Below, one piece after another: positions 1 through 5,358 of a stretch of 7,212 bases of DNA. This DNA is from Paracoccaceae bacterium (lineage in GTDB: Bacteria > Pseudomonadota > Alphaproteobacteria > Rhodobacterales > Rhodobacteraceae): the NCBI GenBank assembly GCA_007121115.1, contig SKMI01000103.1:1-7212 (forward strand), given 5' to 3'. A model generated the notes under the pieces. That model was given only the letters and a program-made list of their open reading frames with translations, was not told the origin of the DNA and ran no database searches. The number at the start of each line of letters is the position of its first letter. Within the stretch, counting starts at the first letter, position 1. Position numbers and translations under genes: made by a program.

Positions 1-173
1 GCGCCGGGCTGGAGCGGCTGATCGCGGCCTATGCGCGCGCGGATCAGGGCTATGCCGCGCGCCGGGCGCTGTTTTCCGAAGCCGAGGTCGGGGATTACGA
101 CCATCTGGCGCGGCACGGGGAATGGGCGTTGCAGGACGCGCCGGTGCGGCTGCGGGTGGGGGCGGTTCCATGA
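1..173 (+). CDS. addB: Double-strand break repair protein AddB, C-terminal end (5' end outside window)
   Basis: This is the last 56 codons of a gene that enters from the left, read from base 3 to the TGA at 171-173. AddB is the partner of AddA in the AddAB helicase-nuclease, which processes double-strand DNA ends for RecA loading. The visible peptide contains AGLERLIAAYARADQGYAAR followed by GDYDHLARHGEW. From memory this pattern (Gly-Tyr-x-Ala-Arg-Arg, then GDYDHLAR-GEW) is typical of the extreme C-terminus of alphaproteobacterial AddB, just after its nuclease domain. The catalytic region itself lies outside the window. The call is strengthened by addA starting 87 bases downstream on the same strand, the usual addB-addA order. 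No start can be given. The main uncertainty is that only a short tail is visible. Confidence 0.85.
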   Translation, partial: AGLERLIAAYARADQGYAARRALFSEAEVGDYDHLARHGEWALQDAPVRLRVGAVP

Positions 174-187
174 GGCGGGCGTTCGGT

Positions 188-253
188 GGGGGCGCTGCCC
201 CCGTCGCCGCTGCGCGGCGACTCCCCCGGGGTATTTGGGGCAAGATGAAGGGG
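188..253 (+). repeat. Hairpin-rich intergenic repeat, copy 1, carrying the addA ribosome binding site
   Basis: The element has two perfect inverted repeats in tandem. GGGGGC (188-193) pairs with GCCCCC (197-202), and GTCGCCGC (203-210) pairs with GCGGCGAC (214-221). A CCCCGGGG palindrome (224-231) follows. The last 26 bases (228-253) read GGGGTATTT, two bases, then GGCAAGATGAAGGGG, and match 24 of 26 bases at 4029-4054. A GTATTT...CAAGATGAAG motif after gene ends is, from memory, frequent in Rhodobacterales intergenic DNA. I infer a dispersed REP-like element. The hairpins may stabilise or attenuate the addB-addA message. Confidence 0.7.
247..253 (+). promoter_or_regulatory. Ribosome binding site of addA, inside the repeat
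   Basis: GAAGGGG ends 7 bases before the GTG at 261. It is the only purine-rich Shine-Dalgarno candidate near that start, and it belongs to the repeated core. The ATG inside the core (245-247) is out of frame with addA, so it cannot be the addA start. Confidence 0.55.
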
Positions 254-260
254 CAGCGTT

Positions 261-3200
261 GTGCAGTTGGATGAGGCGAGTGCGCGGCAGGTGGCGGCGG
301 CGGAGCCGTTTGCCTCGACCTGGCTGTCGGCGAATGCGGGGTCGGGCAAGACGCGGGTGCTGACCGACCGGGTGGCGCGGCTTCTGCTGAACGGGGTGGC
401 GCCGGGGCGGGTGTTGTGCCTGACCTACACCAAGGCGGCGGCGGCCGAGATGCAGAACCGGCTGTTCGCGCGGCTGGGCGACTGGGCGATGAAGCCGGAT
501 GCGGACCTGGCACAGGTGTTGGCCGAGATCGGCGAGGAGGCGCGCGGTTCAGACGCGCTGGCGCGCGCGCGGCGGCTGTTCGCGCGGGCGATCGAGACAC
601 CGGGCGGGCTGAAGATCCAGACCATTCATTCCTTCTGCGCGGGCCTCTTGCGGCGCTTCCCGCTGGAGGCCGGGGTGAGCCCGCAGTTCGTGGAGATGGA
701 CGAGCGCGCAGGCCGCACCCTGCGCGAGGCGGTGCTGGAGGACATGGCTGAGGGGGACGCGGGCGCCCGCGCGGCGCTGGCGGGGGTGGCGGAGCATCAC
801 ACCGGGGCGGAGATCGACGCGCTGTTGCGGGCGATGGGCGCACATGCGGAGGTGCTGGCGCAACCCTTCGCGCCGGGGATGCCCGAGGCGCTCTTCGACC
901 TGCCGCATGGGTATGACGAGGTGGCGCTTCTGGCGGATGTGTTTCAGGGTGGTGAAGGGGCGTTGCTTGAGGCGGTGGCCGCGGTGATGGCGGGCTCGGA
1001 CAAGGTGACCGACCAGCGCAACGCCGCCCGGATGCAGGCGCTGGCGGCGCGGATGCCGGGGGCGGGGGTGTTGCCGGATCTGGAGGGGCTCTTGCTGACC
1101 GGGGAGCGGACAAAAGAGCCCTTCACGGCCAAGATTGGAAGTCTGCCTACCAAGGGAGCGCAGGCGAAGCTGGGCGCCTTGGGGCCGCAGCTTGAAGACC
1201 TGATGCGGCGGGCGGAGGCGGCGCGGCCGCGGCGGGTCGCATTGGCCGCGGTGGCCCGCGCGCGGGCGCTGGGGGTGTTTGCGCAGGCGTATCTGCCGCG
1301 ACTTGCGGAGGCCAAGGCGGCGCGGGGCTGGCTGGATTTCGACGACCTGATCGGGCGGGCGCGGGACCTGCTGCGTGACCGTGAGGTGGCGCAATGGGTG
1401 CTCTACAAGCTTGACGGGGGTGTGGATCACATCCTGGTGGACGAGGCGCAGGACACGGCGCCTGCGCAATGGGAGGTGATCGAGCTTCTGGCGCAGGAGT
1501 TCACCGCCGGTGAGGGGACCCTTGAGCGCAGTCTCTTCGTCGTCGGCGACAAGAAGCAGTCGATCTATTCCTTTCAGGGCGCCGATCTGCGGGTGTTCGA
1601 GGACATGCGCCTGCGTTTTGCCGCCGCACTGGAGGCCGTGGGCGTGCGGCTGAACCAGATGGAGCTGGCGCATTCCTTCCGCTCCTCGGACGCGGTGCTG
1701 CGGCTGGTGGACCAGACCTTCGATGACCGGCGCGGGCAGGGGCTGGGGGGTGGTGTGGAGCACATCGCCTTCCACGCCGCGATGCCCGGGCGGGTGGAGC
1801 TGTGGCCCCCGGTGGCGCCGGTGGAAGATCCCGAGGCGACCGACTGGTCGGACCCGGTGGACATGCTCCCCGAGGAGCACCACGCCCGCCAACTGGCCCG
1901 CGCCATCGCCGGGCATCTGCGCGCACTGATCGACGCGGGCACGCCGATCCCGGACGGGGCGCGCGCGCGGGCGCTGCACGAGGGCGATGTGCTGATCCTG
2001 GTGCGTGGCCGCCAGCGGCTGTTTCACGAGATCATACGCGCCTGCAAGGGCGCCGGTCTGGCCATTGCCGGGGCGGACCGGCTGCAGCTTGCGGGCGAGA
2101 TGGCGGTGCGGGACCTGACGGCGCTGTTGCGCGTGCTGGCCACGCCCGAGGATGACCTGTCGCTGGCCGCCGTGCTGCGCTCGCCGCTCTTCGGCTGGTC
2201 CGAGGATGCGCTGTACCGGCTGGCGCAGGGGCGGGAGGGCGCGTTCCTTTGGGCACGACTGCGGGAAGGGGAAAGCGCGGCGAAGGACATGTTGCTGGAC
2301 CTGATGGGGCAGGCGGATTTCCTGCGGCCCTATGAATTGCTGGAGCGGGTGCTGACGCGGCACGACGGGCGGCGGAGGCTGCTGGCGCGGCTGGGCGCCG
2401 AGGCCGAGGACGGGATCGATGCGCTTCTGGTGCAGGCACTGAATTACGAGCGGATGGCGGTGCCGTCGCTGACCGGGTTCCTGACCTGGCTGGACTCGGG
2501 CGCGGTGGAGATCAAGCGGCAACTGGACACCGCCGGGCGGCGCATCCGGGTAATGACCGTGCACGGCGCCAAGGGGCTGGAAGCGCCGCTGGTGATCCTG
2601 CCCGACACGGCGGCGCGGCGGGCAAGGGAACGGACGGAGCTTTATGCGCTGGAGGGGGGTGTCGGCTGGCGGGCCAGCGGGGCCAACGCCCCTGCGATCG
2701 AGGACGCGCGCGAGGACGCCCGGGCGCGCGAGGCCGAGGAGGATGCGCGGTTGCTTTACGTTGCGATGACGCGGGCCGAGAAGTGGCTGATCGTGGCGGC
2801 TGCGGGCAAGACCGGGGACGGGGCGTGCTGGCATGACCGGGTGGCCGAGGGGATGGCGGCGGTCGGCGCGGTGACGTGCGACACGCCCACCGGTGCCGGG
2901 CTGCGGTATGCGCATGGCGACTGGCCCGCGGTCGCCGAAGCAGAGGCTGGACCGGACGCGGAGGCGGTGGCCCTTCCCGACTGGCTGAAGGCACCAGTGC
3001 CGCCCGTGCCGAAGGGGGCGGTCCTGCTGCGCCCCTCGGACCTGGGCGGGGCCAAGGTGCTGGGGGGCGAGGTGGACCCGGATGCTGCTGCGGCCGATCC
3101 GGACGCGCTGGAACGGGGCAGTGCGCTGCATCTGCTGCTGGAGCATCTGCCGGGCTGGCCCGCAGAGGCGCGCGCGGAGAAGGCGCGGGACCTGCTGGCG

Positions 3201-3617
3201 GCGGGCGGGGCCGGGCTGCGGGCTGACTGGCGCGACCTGCTGGTCGAGGCCGAGGCGGTGTTGGCCGCGCCGGACCTTGCCCCGGTCTTTGCGCCCGGCA
3301 CGCTGGCCGAGGTGGATATCACCGCTGATCTGGGCGCGGGGCGGATGCTTGGCACTGTGGACCGGCTGATCGTGGCGCCGGACCGGGTCTGGGCGGTGGA
3401 TTTCAAGTCCAACCGGGTGATTCCCGCACGCCCCGAGGACGTGCCCGAGGGGTTGTTGCGGCAGATGGGCGCCTATGCCGCGGCGCTGGCGCAGGTCTAT
3501 CCGGAGCGCAGCGTAACTTGCGCGCTCCTCTGGACCGCCGAGGCGCGGCTTATGGACTTGCCAGGGCCCTTTATGGCGGCGGCGCTGGCGCGGGCCGGGA
3601 TGGACGGCGAGGCTTGA
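261..3617 (+). CDS. addA: Double-strand break repair helicase-nuclease AddA
   Basis: AddA is the UvrD-like superfamily 1A helicase and C-terminal nuclease subunit of AddAB, which resects double-strand breaks for recombination in the cytoplasm. The 1118-residue length suits alphaproteobacterial AddA. Helicase motifs appear in order: Walker A ANAGSGKT (24-31), LTYTKAAAAEM (54-64), IQTIHSF (119-125), Walker B VDEAQD (393-398), VVGDKKQSIYSFQGAD (427-442), HSFRS (471-475), MTVHGAKGLEAP (765-776) and YVAMTRAE (833-840). A PD-(D/E)XK-type nuclease follows: GSALH (953-957), GTVDR with Asp1034, VDFKS with Asp1047 and Lys1049, and Q1068/Y1072. Nothing essential appears missing. The GTG start is chosen because Walker A must lie close to the N-terminus and GAAGGGG precedes it by 7 bases. 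It follows addB by 87 bases and is probably cotranscribed with it. Confidence 0.97.
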   Translation: MQLDEASARQVAAAEPFASTWLSANAGSGKTRVLTDRVARLLLNGVAPGRVLCLTYTKAAAAEMQNRLFARLGDWAMKPDADLAQVLAEIGEEARGSDALARARRLFARAIETPGGLKIQTIHSFCAGLLRRFPLEAGVSPQFVEMDERAGRTLREAVLEDMAEGDAGARAALAGVAEHHTGAEIDALLRAMGAHAEVLAQPFAPGMPEALFDLPHGYDEVALLADVFQGGEGALLEAVAAVMAGSDKVTDQRNAARMQALAARMPGAGVLPDLEGLLLTGERTKEPFTAKIGSLPTKGAQAKLGALGPQLEDLMRRAEAARPRRVALAAVARARALGVFAQAYLPRLAEAKAARGWLDFDDLIGRARDLLRDREVAQWVLYKLDGGVDHILVDEAQDTAPAQWEVIELLAQEFTAGEGTLERSLFVVGDKKQSIYSFQGADLRVFEDMRLRFAAALEAVGVRLNQMELAHSFRSSDAVLRLVDQTFDDRRGQGLGGGVEHIAFHAAMPGRVELWPPVAPVEDPEATDWSDPVDMLPEEHHARQLARAIAGHLRALIDAGTPIPDGARARALHEGDVLILVRGRQRLFHEIIRACKGAGLAIAGADRLQLAGEMAVRDLTALLRVLATPEDDLSLAAVLRSPLFGWSEDALYRLAQGREGAFLWARLREGESAAKDMLLDLMGQADFLRPYELLERVLTRHDGRRRLLARLGAEAEDGIDALLVQALNYERMAVPSLTGFLTWLDSGAVEIKRQLDTAGRRIRVMTVHGAKGLEAPLVILPDTAARRARERTELYALEGGVGWRASGANAPAIEDAREDARAREAEEDARLLYVAMTRAEKWLIVAAAGKTGDGACWHDRVAEGMAAVGAVTCDTPTGAGLRYAHGDWPAVAEAEAGPDAEAVALPDWLKAPVPPVPKGAVLLRPSDLGGAKVLGGEVDPDAAAADPDALERGSALHLLLEHLPGWPAEARAEKARDLLAAGGAGLRADWRDLLVEAEAVLAAPDLAPVFAPGTLAEVDITADLGAGRMLGTVDRLIVAPDRVWAVDFKSNRVIPARPEDVPEGLLRQMGAYAAALAQVYPERSVTCALLWTAEARLMDLPGPFMAAALARAGMDGEA

Positions 3618-3675
3618 CCGCGCAGGGCTTGGTTCATACCTAGGCGGCAACCTCGCGAACACAGGAGATTCGACC

Positions 3676-3996
3676 ATGGCCACCGTTTCAGTCACCGATG
3701 CCACTTTCGATCAGGAAGTGCGCCAGTCCGACATTCCCGTTGTCGTCGATTTCTGGGCCGAATGGTGTGGGCCCTGCAAGCAGATCGGCCCGGCGCTGGA
3801 AGAGCTTTCGAATGAATACGCCGGACGCATCAAGGTCGTGAAAGTGAACGTGGACGACAACCCCAATACGCCCGCGCAGATGGGCATTCGCGGCATTCCG
3901 GCGCTGTTCCTGTTCAAGGACGGGCAAGTGGTGTCGAACAAGGTCGGTGCCGCGCCCAAGTCGGCGCTGCAAAGCTGGATCGACAGCGCGGTGTGA
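3676..3996 (+). CDS. trxA: Thioredoxin 1
   Basis: A 106-residue cytosolic thioredoxin that reduces protein disulfides, for example in ribonucleotide reductase and peroxiredoxins, and is itself recycled by thioredoxin reductase. The redox motif WCGPC is at residues 30-34. The buried acid of the family is Asp25, the helix-kinking proline is Pro39, and the cis-proline of GIPALFLF is Pro75. These match the E. coli TrxA architecture with a one-residue offset. There is no signal peptide, so it is not a periplasmic variant. AGGAG at 3663-3667 lies 8 bases before the ATG, a strong ribosome binding site. The 58-base gap from the addA stop (3618-3675) shows no convincing hairpin. A promoter there is possible, but I could not find a good -35/-10 pair. 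Confidence 0.97.
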   Translation: MATVSVTDATFDQEVRQSDIPVVVDFWAEWCGPCKQIGPALEELSNEYAGRIKVVKVNVDDNPNTPAQMGIRGIPALFLFKDGQVVSNKVGAAPKSALQSWIDSAV

Positions 3997-4014
3997 CCCA
4001 CCCGAGCGGGGGAA

Positions 4015-4038
4015 CCCGCCTGACGGCGGGGGTATTTT
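4015..4038 (+). terminator. Possible intrinsic terminator hairpin after trxA
   Basis: CCCGCC (4015-4020), a TGAC loop and GGCGGG (4025-4030) form a perfect 6-bp GC stem. GGTATTTT follows, a short T run offset by two G's. It lies 18 bases after the trxA stop. The T run is short and the stem runs into the repeat core, so this may equally be the hairpin part of the repeat and only an attenuator. Confidence 0.35.
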
Positions 4039-4054
4039 CGGCAAGATGAAGGGG
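4029..4054 (+). repeat. Intergenic repeat core, copy 2, upstream of hslV
   Basis: These 26 bases match 228-253 at 24 positions. They differ only at the two bases between GGGGTATTT and GGCAAGATGAAGGGG (GG in copy 1, TC here). As in copy 1, a GC hairpin stands immediately 5' and a GTG start codon lies 6 bases 3'. The hairpin sequences of the two copies differ, so only the core is conserved. Confidence 0.7.
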
Positions 4055-4055
4055 G
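4048..4055 (+). promoter_or_regulatory. Ribosome binding site of hslV, inside the repeat
   Basis: GAAGGGGG ends 5 bases before the GTG at 4061. The alternative in-frame ATG at 4046 lies within the repeat core and has only CGGCAAG directly against it, with no spaced Shine-Dalgarno sequence. The parallel with addA favours GTG 4061. Confidence 0.5.
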
Positions 4056-4060
4056 CGGGC

Positions 4061-4612
4061 GTGGGCGGTTTTCCCGGCTGGCATGGGACCACCATCCTTG
4101 CGGTGCGCCGCGGGGGGCGCGTGGTGGTGGCCGGGGACGGGCAGGTCTCGCTGGGCCAGACGGTGATCAAGGGGTCGGCGCGGAAGGTGCGCAGGCTGTC
4201 GCCCGGCGGGCGCGAAGTGGTGGCGGGGTTTGCCGGGTCCACGGCGGACGCGTTTTCCCTGCTGGAGCGGCTGGAGAAGAAGCTGGAGGCTTCCCCGGGG
4301 CAGTTGCAGCGTGCGGCGGTGGACCTGGCCAAGGAGTGGCGCACCGACAAGTATCTGCAGAAGCTCGAAGCCATGCTGATCGTCACCGACGGGGCCGAGC
4401 TTTACGTCATCACCGGCGCTGGCGACGTGCTGGAACCCGAGCATGACGCGGCGGCCATCGGCTCGGGCGGGAATTATGCGCTGGCAGCGGCGCGGGGGCT
4501 GATGGAAAGCGATCTGGATGCCGAGGCCGTGGCGCGCAAGGCCATGGCCATCGCCGCCGAGATCTGTGTCTACACCAACGGAAACCTGACGGTGGAGGCG
4601 ATCAGCGCTTGA
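4061..4612 (+). CDS. hslV: ATP-dependent protease subunit HslV (ClpQ)
   Basis: HslV is the N-terminal-threonine peptidase of the HslUV (ClpYQ) heat-shock protease. Two hexameric rings of it are capped by the HslU ATPase in the cytoplasm. The protein starts GGFPGWHG and then TTILAV. Removal of the short propeptide after HG would expose the nucleophile Thr1 and give a mature chain of 174 residues, close to E. coli HslV. In mature numbering Asp17 (GDGQVS) and Lys33 (SARKVRR) match the proteasome-fold active site, and GSGGNYA lies at 125-131. The start is uncertain. GTG 4061 has a good ribosome binding site; ATG 4046 would add five residues (MKGAG), and neither choice changes the mature enzyme. 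Its stop overlaps the convergent brnA end by 11 bases, and its partner hslU begins 746 bases further on. Confidence 0.95.
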   Translation: MGGFPGWHGTTILAVRRGGRVVVAGDGQVSLGQTVIKGSARKVRRLSPGGREVVAGFAGSTADAFSLLERLEKKLEASPGQLQRAAVDLAKEWRTDKYLQKLEAMLIVTDGAELYVITGAGDVLEPEHDAAAIGSGGNYALAAARGLMESDLDAEAVARKAMAIAAEICVYTNGNLTVEAISA

Positions 4613-4883
4613 TCTGCGCTTCCATCCAGGCGCGTAGGACCGCGTTCATCCGGGTCTGGTAGCCGGGACCTTGGGATTTGAAGAAGTCCAGCACATCGGG
4701 GTCCACGCGGAGCGAGATCATCTTCTTTGGCTCCGGCGTGACCAGTTCGGCGCGGGTCCAGTCGACTTCGAACTCCTGCGGACCCTCGTAGTCGCCCTGC
4801 GCGCGCAACGCGTCCCAGTCAGTGCGGGATTTCATCTGGCGGATTTCGTCGATGGTGTAACGCTTGATATTGCTCTCGCTCAT
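4602..4883 (-). CDS. brnA: BrnA-family antitoxin (ribbon-helix-helix)
   Basis: A 93-residue antitoxin of a BrnT/BrnA type II toxin-antitoxin module. In the family BrnA sequesters the BrnT ribonuclease and, with its DNA-binding domain, represses its own operon. The C-terminal part KKMISLRVDPDVLDFF (53-68), then a Gly-Tyr-Gln-Thr-Arg turn and MNAVLRAWM (79-87), has the look of the BrnA ribbon-helix-helix domain. The N-terminal half (IDEIRQMKSRTDWDALRA) is the toxin-binding segment by family analogy. The ATG at 4883 is chosen because it fits the BrnA N-terminus and follows AAGG; the frame is open 13 codons further upstream to an ATG at 4922, deep inside brnT. It overlaps brnT by 65 bases, implying coupled translation, and its 3' end overlaps hslV. 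Confidence 0.9.
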   Translation of the reverse strand: MSESNIKRYTIDEIRQMKSRTDWDALRAQGDYEGPQEFEVDWTRAELVTPEPKKMISLRVDPDVLDFFKSQGPGYQTRMNAVLRAWMEAQIKR

Positions 4884-5124
4884 CCTTGCGGGCCTTTCGT
4901 GCGGAAATGATCCGGATGGCATCGCCTCGGAGGGTGAAGATCACGGCGATCACTTGATCAGCGAGGGCGCCAACGGCAATTTTGCGTGTTTCGACAGTGC
5001 TGCGCGCTGGCAGGATCAGGTGGTCAGCCATGAAGATTTCGGCAGCATCATGGAAGTCTATTCTGTGCTTCTTGATATTGGACAGGCGTTTGCTGTCGTC
5101 CCATGTGAAGTGTTGGTGTTCCAC
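4819..5124 (-). CDS. brnT: BrnT-family ribonuclease toxin
   Basis: A 101-residue toxin of the BrnT family, RelE-fold ribonucleases that stop translation by cutting RNA. Family hallmarks are visible: FTWDDSKRLSNIKKH (6-20), DFHDAAEIF (23-31), the STVETRKIAVG strand (42-52) and IRIISARKARKDEREQY (70-86). The last 15 or so residues (ALHHRRNPPDEIPH) extend past the usual end and are encoded by the overlap with brnA. The GTG at 5124 is preceded by AAAGGA with six bases between, and the domain begins at once after it. An upstream ATG at 5250, immediately against a 7-bp tandem array, is in frame and could give a 143-residue form with a repetitive N-terminus. The gene looks intact. It is less GC-rich than its neighbours, which suggests later acquisition. 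Confidence 0.9.
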   Translation of the reverse strand: MEHQHFTWDDSKRLSNIKKHRIDFHDAAEIFMADHLILPARSTVETRKIAVGALADQVIAVIFTLRGDAIRIISARKARKDEREQYQALHHRRNPPDEIPH

Positions 5125-5179
5125 ACGATATCCTTTGGTCTGATGCCCGTTGGGGCTTGAATCTACATGGCGACCTCTC

Positions 5180-5247
5180 TTTCGTGTTTCGTGTTTCGTG
5201 TTTCGTGTTTCGTGTTTCGTGTTTCGTGTTTCGTGTTTCGTGTTTCG
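5180..5247 (+). repeat. Heptanucleotide tandem repeat, (TTTCGTG) x 9.7
   Basis: Nine perfect consecutive copies of TTTCGTG fill 5180-5242, followed by a partial TTTCG (5243-5247). No mismatch was found. The unit contains no stop codon in any frame on either strand, so all six frames stay open across it. It sits 55 bases upstream of the brnT GTG and 111 bases upstream of the hslU ATG, in the divergent intergenic region. Seven-base repeats are not multiples of a codon, so gain or loss of a unit shifts any frame read through them. Such perfect arrays are classical substrates for slipped-strand mispairing. Confidence 0.97.
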
Positions 5248-5264
5248 CATACTGCGCCACGGCC

Positions 5265-5295
5265 TGTATATACAAAACATTATGACGCCGCGCAA
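5265..5295 (-). promoter_or_regulatory. Candidate brnT promoter with a palindromic operator
   Basis: On the minus strand TTGCGC (5290-5295) and TATATA (5267-5272) are separated by exactly 17 bases, a reasonable but imperfect sigma70-type pair. The -10 lies inside the perfect 10-bp palindrome TGTATATACA (5265-5274), a plausible operator for the ribbon-helix-helix antitoxin BrnA. If correct, transcription begins near 5260 and the heptanucleotide array is in the brnT leader. The assignment rests on motif matching by eye. Confidence 0.35.
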
Positions 5296-5298
5296 CCC

Positions 5299-5327
5299 CT
5301 TCAATTCCCCCCGTGCAACCTTTATCT
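5299..5327 (+). promoter_or_regulatory. Candidate heat-shock (RpoH-type) promoter of hslU
   Basis: CTTCAA (5299-5304) and TTTATCT (5321-5327) resemble the alphaproteobacterial sigma32 pattern CTTG, 17-18 bases, CYTATNT, with one mismatch in each half and 18 bases between CTTC and TTTATCT. Transcription would start some 25 bases before the hslU ATG. The mismatch at the normally invariant G of CTTG lowers confidence. Confidence 0.3.
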
Positions 5328-5358
5328 CCGCCTGAGCCAAAGAAGAAGGGACGCCCCC

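Noticed and set aside
31..363. A 110-codon Arg-rich plus-strand frame across the addB end and addA start
   Set aside because: It overlaps both real genes in another frame and has no family resemblance; addB and addA explain the region.
3618..3675. A promoter for trxA in the addA-trxA gap
   Set aside because: TTGGTT and CATACC-like strings occur, but not at a usable spacing, so no promoter is claimed.
549..3704. A 1051-codon open frame on the minus strand, antisense to addA and into trxA
   Set aside because: It is a by-product of GC-rich codon bias opposite addA. The translation is rich in Arg, Pro, Gln and His with no recognisable domain, while the plus strand carries complete AddA motifs.
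3688..4444. Minus-strand frames opposite trxA and hslV
   Set aside because: Shadows of two well-supported genes; no motifs and no plausible initiation sites.
5180..5247. The tandem array as a CRISPR
   Set aside because: The units are 7 bp and directly contiguous with no spacers, so it is a simple-sequence repeat.
5167..5358. A 64-residue N-terminal extension of HslU starting at ATG 5167 through the repeat
   Set aside because: No ribosome binding site precedes 5167, the extension is a repetitive FRVSCFV peptide, and the HslU family begins at the LTPREIV region. ATG 5359 has a good Shine-Dalgarno sequence.
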